Positions 1 to 6,715 of a DNA stretch of 8,987 bases are shown piece by piece. The notes under the pieces were generated by a model. It was not told the DNA's origin. It was given only the letters and a program-made list of their open reading frames with translations, and did no database searches. The position numbers and the translations under genes were made by a program. The stretch lies in the NCBI GenBank assembly GCA_016882555.1, contig VGPQ01000040.1, positions 1 to 8,987 on the forward strand, given 5' to 3'. The stretch comes from Cyanobacteria bacterium M_surface_7_m2_040 (lineage in GTDB: Bacteria > Cyanobacteriota > Cyanobacteriia > PCC-6307 > Cyanobiaceae). How positions within the stretch are numbered: the first letter of the stretch is position 1; the number at the start of each line of letters is the position of its first letter.

Positions 1-590
1 GCAGCAGCAGCGCTAGCAGCCCCGCCGCCCGCGGCCCAGTCGAGCAGTGCCTCGAATTCGGCAGGAGTCTCAGGTGTGGGGCGAATCAACAGGCCCTCGC
101 CCTGCAGCGCCAGGGGCCAAGGGAGACCCTGCCCTGAGCCCGCCGCCGCTGCCGCCGCCACCGAGGTGATGCCCGGGATCACCCGCACCCGGCAGGCCGG
201 ATGGCGCTCGGCCAGCGCCAGCAGCACGTAGCTGCAGCTGGCAAACAGCGAAGCATCCCCCTCGCACAACAGCACCACCGCCGCTCCGCCAGCCACCTCA
301 GCCGCCAGCACCTCAGCCGCCGCCCGCCAGGCGGCAATGCGGGGCGCGGCCTCGGCCACCATCGGAAACACAAGCGGCAACCTGCGCTGCTGCGCGCCGA
401 TCCAAGGCGCCGCAATCGTGGCCGCCATGCCATCGGCGCCCTCGCGCGCCACCGGATAGGCCACCACCGCCGCCGCCGCGATCGCCCGCACCGCCGCCAC
501 CGTGAGCAGCTGCGGGTCACCGGGACCCACCCCCACCAGGGTGAGCCCTGGCGTGCTGGGGCCGCCGCCCTCTGACAACGCCTGCTGCAT
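1..590 (-). CDS. cobI: Precorrin-2 C20-methyltransferase, 3' end cut off by the window edge
   Basis: This is the N-terminal part (about 196 codons) of an S-adenosylmethionine-dependent tetrapyrrole methyltransferase. CobI/CbiL adds a methyl group at C20 of precorrin-2 in cobalamin synthesis, in the cytoplasm. Translated from the ATG at 590-588, it shows the family's opening glycine-rich motif VGVGPGDPQLLT (residues 19-30). Further on come the strand-loop motif VVLLCEGDASLFASCSYV and then VIPGITSVAAAA, the canonical order in this superfamily. The CEGD..F.S..Y pattern favours CobI over other corrin methyltransferases such as CobM or CobJ. The family is usually about 230-250 residues, so the C-terminal fifth lies outside the window. 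An in-frame GTG sits two codons upstream of the ATG; I prefer the ATG. No clear ribosome binding site is visible. The gene runs in the same direction as miaE at the far end of the window. Family assignment is firm; the exact substrate is inferred from motifs. Confidence 0.88.
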   Translation of the reverse strand, partial: MQQALSEGGGPSTPGLTLVGVGPGDPQLLTVAAVRAIAAAAVVAYPVAREGADGMAATIAAPWIGAQQRRLPLVFPMVAEAAPRIAAWRAAAEVLAAEVAGGAAVVLLCEGDASLFASCSYVLLALAERHPACRVRVIPGITSVAAAAAAGSGQGLPWPLALQGEGLLIRPTPETPAEFEALLDWAAGGGAASAAA

Positions 591-673
591 GCGCACTGAG
601 CAAAAAGAAGGCCCGATGCCCGGCCCTGGCTTCTACGGTGACAGCAGGCTCGCCGGCAGCCCAGCACCCCACC

Positions 674-2758
674 ATGCAAGAGCTCTTGGTGTGGCTTCTG
701 CTGCTCGCACTGCTGGCTGTGCGCCAGCGCCCCGAGGCGCAATGGCCCATCGGCGTGCGCCGCAGCGTGCTGGTGCTGCTGGTGCTGTTGCTGGGGCGCT
801 ACCTGCACTGGCGGCTCACGGCCAGCCTCAACCTGGCCACACCGCTCAGCAGCGCCCTGAGCTGGCTGCTGCTGCTGGCCGAAGCCTGGCTGCTGCTGGC
901 TGGCCTGCTGCCGCTGCTGCTGAGCTGGCGCCGCTTTGACGATGGCCGCACCGCCGCAAATGCCGCCCAGGCCCAGTGGCAAGCCGGCAGCTGGCGGCCC
1001 AGCGTGGCAGTGCTGGTGCCCACCTGCGGCGAACCGCTGCCGGTGCTGGAGCGCTGCCTGATCAGCTGCAGCGGCCTCAGCTACCCCCACACCACGGTGT
1101 GGGTGCTGGACGACAGCGGCCGTGCCGAGGTGCAAGAGCTGGCCGCGCGCCATGGCTGCCGCTACCTGAGCCGCCGCGAGCGCCGCCACGCCAAGGCCGG
1201 CAACCTCAATGCCGGCCTGGCGGCCAGCACGGGCGAACTGGTGGCGGTGTTTGATGCCGACTTTGTGCCGCAGCAGCACTTTCTGGAGCGCACGATCGGC
1301 TTGCTGGCCCAGCCCGATGTGGCGCTGGTGCAAACACCGCAGGTGTTCTTCAACGCCGATCCGCTGATGCGCAACCTGGCGATGGAGCGCTGGATGCTGC
1401 CCGACGAAGACAACTTCTACCGCTGGATCGAACCGGTGCGCAGCGCCTGGGGGGCGGTGGTGTGTGCGGGCACGTCATTCGTGGCCCGGCGCAGCGCCCT
1501 GGAGCAGGTGGGGGGGTTCAACGAAGCCGCCCTCAGCGAGGACTTTGTGACCGGGATCGCCCTGCTGGGCCAGGGCTGGCGGCTGCGTTACCTGGGCGAA
1601 CCGCTCAGCGCCGGGCTGGCGGCTGAAACCTTGCTGGATTTCGTGCGCCAGCGGCAGCGCTGGGCCGCCGGCACCCTGCAGAGCCTGCGGCTGCCCCAGG
1701 GCCCCCTGCGCCAGCTCGGCCTGAGCCTGGGACAGCGCCTGGCCCTGCTGGAAGGCTGCCTGCACTGGCTCAACCACCTGCCCAGGCTGCTGCTGCTGCT
1801 GATGCCGCTCTGTTATGGCCTGCTGGGGGTGGCCCCGATCCTGCTCAGCCGCGACGGGCTTCTGGGCCAGCTGCTGCCGCTGTGGACCGCCATGCTGCTG
1901 AGCGTGGGCTGGCTCAACCGCGGTAGCCGCCACGCCCTGCTCAGCGAACTGCCCAGCTGGGTGCTGAGCATTCCTTTGGCGACAACGGTGGCGGCCAGCC
2001 TGCTGGGCCGCTTCGGCGGCTTTCGCATCACCCCCAAGCAGCAGCCCCGCGAGCGGGGCGGCGCCAACCCGCTGCTCAGCCTGCCGCTGCTGGTGCTGCT
2101 GGCCCTCAATGGGCTCAACCTGCTGAGCCTGGTGCGCGCGCTGACAGCCCCTGGCAGCGCCAATGCGTCGTTGCAGCTGGGCCTGCTCTGGGCCCTGCTC
2201 AACCTGCTCGGCCTGCTGGTGGCGCTGCGGGCCTGCTGGGACTGCGCCGACCCGGCCCCGGTGCCCTGGCTGGCTGTGCCACTTGAGGGCACACTGCGGG
2301 CGCCTGACGGGGCGGTCTGGAACGCCCAGGTCGAGGCCATCAGCGAACGGGGCGTGGATCTGCTGATCGTCAGCGGGGCCCAGGGTGCCGCCGCCGCAAC
2401 TGCGCTGCCGCCGTCGAGACCGCAGCAGTTGCAACTGCTGCTGCGGCCACAGGCCGCGGGCGCGCCGGCTCTGCCAGCACTGGCAGGGGAAAGAATGCCA
2501 GCAAAGCCCTACCTGGCCGGGCCCTGCGCATCTCGGCACAGTCGCATCAGCGTGCGCTGGTCGGCAGGACAACCCGAGGCACTGCAGCAGCTGCAACGCT
2601 GGCTGTTCTGCCGGCCGGGCTGCTGGCGGCTGCGGCGGGCGCCCTTTGAGCCCCGTGCCCTGTTGGCCCTGTTCAGGCGACTGCTGCTGCCCCCGCGCCG
2701 CCTGGGGCCGGGGCAGCGGAGCCTTGTGGTCCAGGCAGCGGGCAGCGGCGGGCGTTGA
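674..2758 (+). CDS. Cellulose-synthase-like (BcsA-type) family 2 glycosyltransferase
   Basis: A 694-residue processive membrane glycosyltransferase. Enzymes of this type polymerise a sugar from a nucleotide donor, typically UDP-glucose, on the cytoplasmic face and pass the chain across the membrane. Three to four hydrophobic segments occupy residues 1-85. The GT2 domain follows, with VLDDSG (144-149), KAGNLN (174-179), FDADF (193-197), TSFVARR (267-273), SED (288-290, the usual TED catalytic-base site) and QRQRW (326-330). Then come about five more membrane segments, with FRITPK at 450-455, a loop typical of BcsA. A PilZ-like remnant lies near 530-565 (AISERGVDL), but the RxxxR motif is not visible and the Asp of DxSxxG is Ala, so cyclic-di-GMP control is doubtful. 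An in-frame GTG at 638 would add 12 residues; the ATG at 674 opens directly into the first membrane segment. No bcsB, bcsZ or bcsC neighbour is present. The product could be cellulose or another beta-glucan. Confidence 0.9.
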   Translation: MQELLVWLLLLALLAVRQRPEAQWPIGVRRSVLVLLVLLLGRYLHWRLTASLNLATPLSSALSWLLLLAEAWLLLAGLLPLLLSWRRFDDGRTAANAAQAQWQAGSWRPSVAVLVPTCGEPLPVLERCLISCSGLSYPHTTVWVLDDSGRAEVQELAARHGCRYLSRRERRHAKAGNLNAGLAASTGELVAVFDADFVPQQHFLERTIGLLAQPDVALVQTPQVFFNADPLMRNLAMERWMLPDEDNFYRWIEPVRSAWGAVVCAGTSFVARRSALEQVGGFNEAALSEDFVTGIALLGQGWRLRYLGEPLSAGLAAETLLDFVRQRQRWAAGTLQSLRLPQGPLRQLGLSLGQRLALLEGCLHWLNHLPRLLLLLMPLCYGLLGVAPILLSRDGLLGQLLPLWTAMLLSVGWLNRGSRHALLSELPSWVLSIPLATTVAASLLGRFGGFRITPKQQPRERGGANPLLSLPLLVLLALNGLNLLSLVRALTAPGSANASLQLGLLWALLNLLGLLVALRACWDCADPAPVPWLAVPLEGTLRAPDGAVWNAQVEAISERGVDLLIVSGAQGAAAATALPPSRPQQLQLLLRPQAAGAPALPALAGERMPAKPYLAGPCASRHSRISVRWSAGQPEALQQLQRWLFCRPGCWRLRRAPFEPRALLALFRRLLLPPRRLGPGQRSLVVQAAGSGGR

Positions 2759-3428
2759 AGTCGCAGCTGTAGATCGCCGGCTTCTGCCAGCTCAGCGGAA
2801 TCTCCAGCAGATCGCGGCTGCCGGTGATCGCCTGCACCGCCAGCAACAAGGAGATCAGCACCGCCGCGCTGATGTGCAGGCGACGCAACCGCAGCGAGCG
2901 CTGAATCTCGGGCCGGGCCGCAGTGGTCCACAGCAGCAGGCCAGTGAGCAGGATGCCGGCCCAGTAATGGGAGGCCCAGAAACTGCCGCTGAAGGGGTTA
3001 TCGGACAGGCGCCAGATCTCCGGTTGACTGCCAAGCCCCAGCAGGCCGGCCCAGCACAACAGGGCGAAGCAGGCACGCCACAGGGGCCGCCGCACCCGCC
3101 ACAGGGTGATCAGGCTCAGCAGGGTTCCCTCTGCCGCCAGCAGCAGCTGAGCCAGCCGCGCGCCGCCGCCGGCAAAGCCAGCGGCATCGGCCTGGAACTT
3201 GCTGATAAACGAATAGAGCAGGGCGATCAGAACCGCCACCACCACGCCACTGGCCAGCCAGCGGCCGTGATCGCTGTGCTCGGCAGGCACCTTGGCTGGC
3301 TGCTGGGTGATGCCCAGGCGCTTCTCGCGCACCAACAGCCCCAGGCGCACCGTGGCACCCACCAGGGGATAGATGAACAGGATCGCCAGCACCGGATGCA
3401 GCAGCGCCAACCAATCGATAGACGTCAT
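2673..3428 (-). CDS. DUF4079 family integral membrane protein
   Basis: A 251-residue protein of unknown function that matches my memory of the cyanobacterial/plastid DUF4079 family. It begins with a TM helix carrying LLHPVLAILF (His11-Pro12). Further hydrophobic stretches lie near 57-77, 91-110, 118-133, 153-170 and 184-202. SHYWAG (153-158) precedes helix five, and RRLHISAAV (182-190) leads into the last helix, followed by ITGSRDLLEIPLSW (201-214), a family-typical ending. The histidines at 11, 154 and 185 lie in or beside membrane helices and could bind haem or metal, as in cytochrome-b-like proteins; this is inference only. The gene is head to head, 62 bp away, with a broken mtnD copy. Its last 28 codons lie inside the 3' end of the glycosyltransferase gene (86-bp antiparallel overlap). 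That low-complexity Pro/Gly/Ala tail may be a read-through extension. A decayed paralogue lies at 7412-7618. Confidence 0.8.
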   Translation of the reverse strand: MTSIDWLALLHPVLAILFIYPLVGATVRLGLLVREKRLGITQQPAKVPAEHSDHGRWLASGVVVAVLIALLYSFISKFQADAAGFAGGGARLAQLLLAAEGTLLSLITLWRVRRPLWRACFALLCWAGLLGLGSQPEIWRLSDNPFSGSFWASHYWAGILLTGLLLWTTAARPEIQRSLRLRRLHISAAVLISLLLAVQAITGSRDLLEIPLSWQKPAIYSCDFNARRCPLPGPQGSAAPAPGGAGAAAVA

Positions 3429-3490
3429 GCCTGTTCAGATGACTGCCATTTGCCCCTTTAGATTGCCTTCTGTCGGAGCCATTGCCCAGC
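3429..3490. promoter_or_regulatory. Divergent intergenic region between DUF4079 and the mtnD remnant
   Basis: This 62-bp spacer separates the DUF4079 start (minus) from the start of the mtnD remnant (plus). It contains TAGATTGCC at 3459-3467, exactly 32 bp before the plus-strand ATG. The second divergent pair has the same nine bases at the same distance (7648-7656). TAGATT resembles a bacterial -10 element and sits at a plausible distance for one. No convincing -35 box was found. The promoter role is inferred from conservation and position. Confidence 0.45.
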
Positions 3491-3766
3491 ATGACGCTTC
3501 TGGCCATTTACGAGCACTGCGACTAGCACTGCTCCGAGCACAGCGACGCCAGGCAGGGCAGCAAGCTCAATGCCCGCGCAACAGTGCCCACACTGCTGAC
3601 CGGTGATCCAGCGGTGATCGAGCACGAACTGGCTGAGCACGGGCTTCGCTTCGAGCGCTGGCCGGCGCGCACCAGGCTTGATCCAGGCGCCGATCAGAGC
3701 GCCATCCTGGCGACCTACGCCGAAGAGATTGCGCGCATCCAGCAGCAGAGCCCCCCTGCCAGCTGA
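3491..3766 (+). pseudogene. Truncated, stop-interrupted acireductone dioxygenase (mtnD) remnant
   Basis: A decayed paralogue of the intact mtnD at 7680. It starts MTLLAIYEHCD and meets TAG at 3524-3526 (codon 12). The same frame continues open to a TGA at 3764-3766. From LLTGD to IQQ it matches the intact protein in about 31 of 51 positions, including the shared string FERWPAR and the pattern AIL..YA.EIAR.QQ. Homology ends after IQQ, around 3745. The whole catalytic cupin domain, including the HxHxxxE and distal His metal ligands, is missing, so no dioxygenase activity is possible. Relative to the intact copy there are eight extra codons near the start. They may come from a 24-bp imperfect tandem duplication (GAGCACTGCGAC and GAGCACAGCGAC, 24 bp apart). 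The remnant is head to head with DUF4079, mirroring the arrangement at 7412-8291. Confidence 0.82.
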
Positions 3767-3934
3767 AACGGTTAGCCCATTCAGCCAGCAGCGCGCCAAC
3801 CTGCACAGCAGCCCTGGGCCGATGTCCTGATCGCCAGCCCAAGCCCGCTCTGATCGGTCCTCCAGGCATCAGCACCAGACCGTGGCAGTCCACGGGATGG
3901 GCCTCCATGCTGAGGAGCGAACCACACGGCGGTC
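3767..3934. other. Unassigned spacer between the mtnD remnant and the BASS gene
   Basis: This 168-bp stretch follows the point where mtnD homology breaks off. I recognise no coding remnant, RNA or strong hairpin in it on either strand. GAGGAG at 3912-3917 is purine-rich but lies 17 bp before the next start, rather far for a ribosome binding site. CGGTTAGCC at 3769-3777 recurs at 5710-5718. The segment may be a recombination junction; that is inference. Confidence 0.35.
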
Positions 3935-4828
3935 ATGAACTTCGCCATTCGGCTGTTTGTCGCCGTCACCCTGTTTCTCACCATGCTGGGCCTGGGACTG
4001 GGTCTGCACAGCCAGTCCTTGCGCGACTGGATCAAACAGCCCTCACTGGCCCTGCGGGTGGCCCTGGGATCGTCGCTGCTGATTCCGTTGCTGGGGATGG
4101 CCCTACTGCATGGGCCTTGGGGCAGCGCCATCTCCTCGCCAATGCGGGCGGCGATGGCGCTGATGGCCCTGTGCCCCAGCGCCCCTTTGGCCATGCGCAA
4201 GGTGCGCAAATATGGCGGTGACCATGATCTGGCTGCGCTGATCCAGGTGACGGCTGCGTTGATGGCCCTGGTGAGCATTCCTTCGCTCAGTGGGCTCTTC
4301 CCCCATGCCTTTGCGGTGAGCGGCTGGCACAGCGATGGGTTGCAGGGCAGCGTGCCCATGGCGCGCGATCTAGCTGTGCAGGTGGGCAGGGTGCAGGTGC
4401 TGCCGCTGCTCCTGGGGCTGAGGTTGCGTCATGTGCGGCCGGCCCTGGCCGATCGACTGGAGCGACCGCTCAACCGGATCGCCAACCTGCTGTTGCTGAT
4501 CCTGGTGGGACTGATCCTGTTCAGCACCAGCCGGTTCCTGCTGCGGTTCATCGGCCACAACCTCGATGGACTGCTGCTGATGGCGCTGCAGGTGCTGGGC
4601 TGCCTGCTGATCGGCCGGTGGCTTGCAGCTGGTGAGCAGCGCAGCCATGGCGCCACCACCTCGCTGGTGACGGCTATGCGCAACCCTGGCCTGGCCCTGC
4701 TGTTTGTCAGCCGCTTCGGAGATGAGGTCCACGGGCTGAGGCTGGCGATCCTGCTGTATGTGCTGCTCACAGCCTTGATCAGCGTTCCCTGGCTGCGCTT
4801 TAGTCGTCGCCTGGAGCGCACCGGTTGA
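3935..4828 (+). CDS. Bile acid:sodium symporter (BASS/SBF)-type membrane transporter
   Basis: A 297-residue protein made almost wholly of hydrophobic helices, about nine by eye. Two features point to the BASS fold. One is a central unwound-helix-like stretch, LMALCPSAPLAMRKVRKYGG, at about residues 76-95. The other is a second-repeat motif near the C-terminus, LVTAMRNPGLALLFVSR, very close to the TAMRN.GLAL signature of the family. BASS proteins couple sodium entry to uptake of organic anions such as bile acids, pyruvate or pantoate, or act on arsenite in related branches. The substrate here cannot be read from sequence. The ATG at 3935 begins directly before the first hydrophobic segment. 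The gene stands between the mtnD remnant and a convergent coq4-like gene whose stop lies 26 bp beyond its own. A different multi-helix permease family cannot be excluded. Confidence 0.68.
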   Translation: MNFAIRLFVAVTLFLTMLGLGLGLHSQSLRDWIKQPSLALRVALGSSLLIPLLGMALLHGPWGSAISSPMRAAMALMALCPSAPLAMRKVRKYGGDHDLAALIQVTAALMALVSIPSLSGLFPHAFAVSGWHSDGLQGSVPMARDLAVQVGRVQVLPLLLGLRLRHVRPALADRLERPLNRIANLLLLILVGLILFSTSRFLLRFIGHNLDGLLLMALQVLGCLLIGRWLAAGEQRSHGATTSLVTAMRNPGLALLFVSRFGDEVHGLRLAILLYVLLTALISVPWLRFSRRLERTG

Positions 4829-4854
4829 TTGTCGGCGCTGGCTTTCAGTTTGCG

Positions 4855-5655
4855 TCAGACCGCCAGGGCAGCCGCAATGGTTGGGTTGGAGTACCAACTC
4901 CAGAGACCGTCGCGCACCGGCTCAATCCCAAGCTCGTGGCGCAGGTCGTCGAGATCCTGCTCCATGCGCTCCTCCCACAACACCAGAAACAACGGCTTGG
5001 CTTCCAGCCCCATCTCAAGCCCTTGGCTGATCGTTCGGTACACCTGAACCACATTTCTGGCCTGCATCAGTGGATCGCTGGCTTCAGAGATTGGGGCGTC
5101 AGTGTGAAACCAGGTCAACATCAGCGCGAACAGATCGAGGAACGCGAACGAGGGGATGGAGGCCTGCGCCACGCTGACACTCAAGACACCGAGTTCTCCA
5201 AAGGTATCGAGGCTGAAACCGGTGAGAATGTGATGCAGATCGTGTGTGGCAAAGATTCGATAGCTGATGTAATCGGCATCACTGGCCAGATAGTTGTAGA
5301 AATCTGGCTTGGGATAAAAGTCAAGGTCATAGTTGATTGCCCCCAGCACCGTGGCAAAGGTATGGCCAAGCCTGCCGCGGGGCATAGCCCGCAAGGCTTC
5401 CACGGCATAGGGCGGTGTGATGTGGCGTGCGGCAATCAGGGCAGAACTGGCTGGGTCGCTGGCCAGACGCTTCTCACAGAGTTGCATCGGCTTGGAGCGC
5501 TGCAGATGCTTCTGCAACTCAAACGCGTTGTTGGCCGAGGAACCGGCTCCGGCGGCGAGATCCGCCAACTCCATCAAGCGGCCAAGGTTGTTCTCGTTGA
5601 CCAGGCGATCGAGATAGCGGTAACCTATGGCAAGCCAGTCTGTTGCTGAAACCAC
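4855..5655 (-). CDS. Coq4-family protein (first copy)
   Basis: A 266-residue soluble or membrane-associated protein with the Coq4 hallmarks. MPRGRLGHTFATVL (about 91-104) corresponds to the family's P-x-G-x-L-G motif. THDLHHILTGF gives HDxxH at residues 138-142, and a Glu follows at 154, which completes HDxxHx11E, the metal-binding signature. In eukaryotes Coq4 is needed for coenzyme Q synthesis and has been linked to oxidative decarboxylation at C1 of the ring. Cyanobacteria make plastoquinone, so the substrate here is open. The start is GTG at 5655; an ATG five codons upstream is separated from it by an in-frame TAG. The gene diverges from the PRTase-like gene across about 70 bp and converges with the BASS gene. 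Its base composition is visibly lower in GC than its neighbours: 42% in 5281-5340 and 55% in 5101-5160, by hand count. Confidence 0.85.
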   Translation of the reverse strand: MVSATDWLAIGYRYLDRLVNENNLGRLMELADLAAGAGSSANNAFELQKHLQRSKPMQLCEKRLASDPASSALIAARHITPPYAVEALRAMPRGRLGHTFATVLGAINYDLDFYPKPDFYNYLASDADYISYRIFATHDLHHILTGFSLDTFGELGVLSVSVAQASIPSFAFLDLFALMLTWFHTDAPISEASDPLMQARNVVQVYRTISQGLEMGLEAKPLFLVLWEERMEQDLDDLRHELGIEPVRDGLWSWYSNPTIAAALAV

Positions 5656-5725
5656 AAGCTAGCTAGGCATGGTCCACGGCACTTGACCTCAGGAGCCATC
5701 AGACTGATTCGGTTAGCCACAACCG
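5656..5725. promoter_or_regulatory. Divergent spacer between the Coq4 gene and the PRTase-like gene
   Basis: This roughly 70-bp region must hold the start signals of both divergent genes. Visible elements are the palindrome AGCTAGCT at 5657-5664, TTGACC at 5683-5688 (a possible plus-strand -35 box with only a poor -10 partner near 5706), and AGGAG at 5691-5695, too far from the ATG to serve it. A short inverted repeat, CGGTT-AGCCAC-AACCG (5710-5725), ends immediately before the ATG at 5726. Any regulatory role is inferred. Confidence 0.3.
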
Positions 5726-5812
5726 ATGAGCAGCTCCCTTGCCGGGCGTCTGGATGAACTGGCAGAGGCCTGGAACGAGGCTGAGATCGCCCGGCCGTCC
5801 CTGGGCCGTTGA
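5726..5812 (+). pseudogene. Severed N-terminus of the PRTase-like gene, ending at an in-frame TGA
   Basis: An ATG at 5726 opens 28 codons (MSSSLAGRLDELAEAWNEAE and on to SLGR) in exactly the frame of the gene that follows. It ends at TGA 5810-5812, and the frame then continues IEQFAPEDQPIALRLLE into the main open frame. As I recall it, the family's N-terminal pattern has a Trp just before (I/L)xQF, so the TGA most likely replaces a TGG tryptophan codon. This piece and 5867-6715 therefore look like one gene of 329 codons split by a single nonsense change. Confidence 0.65.
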
Positions 5813-5866
5813 ATCGAACAATTCGCGCCCGAGGATCAGCCGATCGCGCTGCGGCTGCTGGAGTGC

Positions 5867-6715
5867 ATGCAGATGCACGGCTGGGCGCGGCTGATCCGCG
5901 AGTGCCGGCTGCTGCATCAGCGCCTGTGCATCGATCTGGAGGAAGACGGCTTCGATGTGGAGCGCTGCAGCGACATCGACTTCAGCCGCGCCTTCGTGTG
6001 CAAGAGCGGCGATCTGATCTCCTACCTCTACCGCAAGGCCAACCGCCTGCCGGTGACCTGCTTTCACAACATCGAAGGCCTGCAGGCCTCACCCCCGCCA
6101 CCCGAGCAACGCCGGGCCCTGGTGATCCTCGACGACTACATCGGCACCGGCTCCCAGTTTCTGTTCACGTTTGTGGCCCGCAACGCGGCGAACCGGGCCC
6201 TGCTGCAGCGCTACGCGCGGGTGCGACTGGCGGCGATCGTTGTCCACGACGACGCCCGCCAGAAATGGAAGCAGCTGCAACACCGCGAGATCGAGCAGGT
6301 GATGGCGATCGAAGAGCAGCAGCTCAGCTGCGTCGATTTCGCACCCGAACGCCACGATCTGATCGCCGCCCTGGCCAGCCTCGACTGGCGCCGCGCCGGC
6401 CTGGTGGCGGCGGGCCGCGACTTTCCGGTGATCGCCCACCCGCAGCTGTCCCCCGAGGAGCGGCAGCAGCTGCGCGCCTTCCTGCAGCGGCAGCAGGAGG
6501 CGGAGGGGGCCGGCACCACCGAATTCCTGCTGGGGCATCACTCGTTTTTCTATGGCGCCCCCAACGCCCTGGCGCGGGTGCTGCTGCCGCTGTTCAAGCG
6601 GATCGAGGATTTCAGCGTCTACCCGCGCGAGTCGCAGGTGGGGCTACCCGCTGATCTGCTCGATTACGACATCGACAACCCGGAGCCGGTGACCCTGCAC
6701 TACCCCCGAAGCTGA
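5867..6715 (+). CDS. Phosphoribosyltransferase-like protein (PRTase-CE-like), N-terminally disrupted
   Basis: The 282-residue open part of a gene that probably began at 5726. The strongest motif is ALVILDDYIGTGSQFLFTF (about residues 84-102). Its DDYIGTG resembles the PRPP-binding loop of type I phosphoribosyltransferases, set after a beta strand as expected. Downstream come a strand RLAAIVVHDD and a late conserved-looking patch HSFFYGAPNALARVLLPLFKR, similar to the C-terminal pattern of PRTase-CE proteins. That group has been proposed, by comparative genomics, to act in nucleotide-linked conflict or signalling systems. The reaction and partner here are unknown. ATG 5867 is the first ATG after the interrupting TGA at 5810 and has no evident ribosome binding site, so the truncated protein may not be made or may be inactive. 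The stop overlaps the start of the next Coq4-like gene as TGATG, which points to translational coupling in one operon. Confidence 0.68.
   Translation: MQMHGWARLIRECRLLHQRLCIDLEEDGFDVERCSDIDFSRAFVCKSGDLISYLYRKANRLPVTCFHNIEGLQASPPPPEQRRALVILDDYIGTGSQFLFTFVARNAANRALLQRYARVRLAAIVVHDDARQKWKQLQHREIEQVMAIEEQQLSCVDFAPERHDLIAALASLDWRRAGLVAAGRDFPVIAHPQLSPEERQQLRAFLQRQQEAEGAGTTEFLLGHHSFFYGAPNALARVLLPLFKRIEDFSVYPRESQVGLPADLLDYDIDNPEPVTLHYPRS

Noticed and set aside
478..485. GCGATCGC (HIP1 octamer typical of many cyanobacteria)
   Set aside because: I noticed only this one copy, inside cobI; a single GC-rich octamer is not evidence of a HIP1-rich genome.
868..934. CTG-repeat-like tract, possible microsatellite
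   Set aside because: It encodes the leucine-rich membrane segments of the glycosyltransferase and is explained by codon bias, not by a simple repeat.
179..1333. Long minus-strand open frame opposite the glycosyltransferase, rich in Gln, His and Ala
   Set aside because: It lies antisense to a clear GT2 gene; its composition is the mirror image of Leu-rich CTG codons and it shows no domain motif.
1475..2596. Second long minus-strand open frame, Gln-rich
   Set aside because: Also antisense to the glycosyltransferase; CAG runs are the complement of CTG leucine codons, and no family pattern is visible.
2385..3461. Plus-strand open frame crossing the end of the glycosyltransferase and DUF4079
   Set aside because: It spans two genes on different strands with low-complexity Gln/Arg/Pro sequence; it is an antisense shadow of DUF4079.
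3581..3594. Inverted repeat CAGTG-CCCA-CACTG as a possible terminator
   Set aside because: The stem is only 5 bp, there is no T-run after it, and it lies inside the mtnD remnant.
3567..3908. Minus-strand frame of 113 codons covering the mtnD remnant and the spacer
   Set aside because: Over half of it is antisense to the mtnD remnant, and the rest matches no family I recognise.
5809..6654. Plus-strand frame from TTG 5809 overlapping the PRTase-like gene
   Set aside because: It is Arg/Pro/Ala-rich out-of-frame sequence; the DDYIGTG motif and the TGATG coupling support the other frame.
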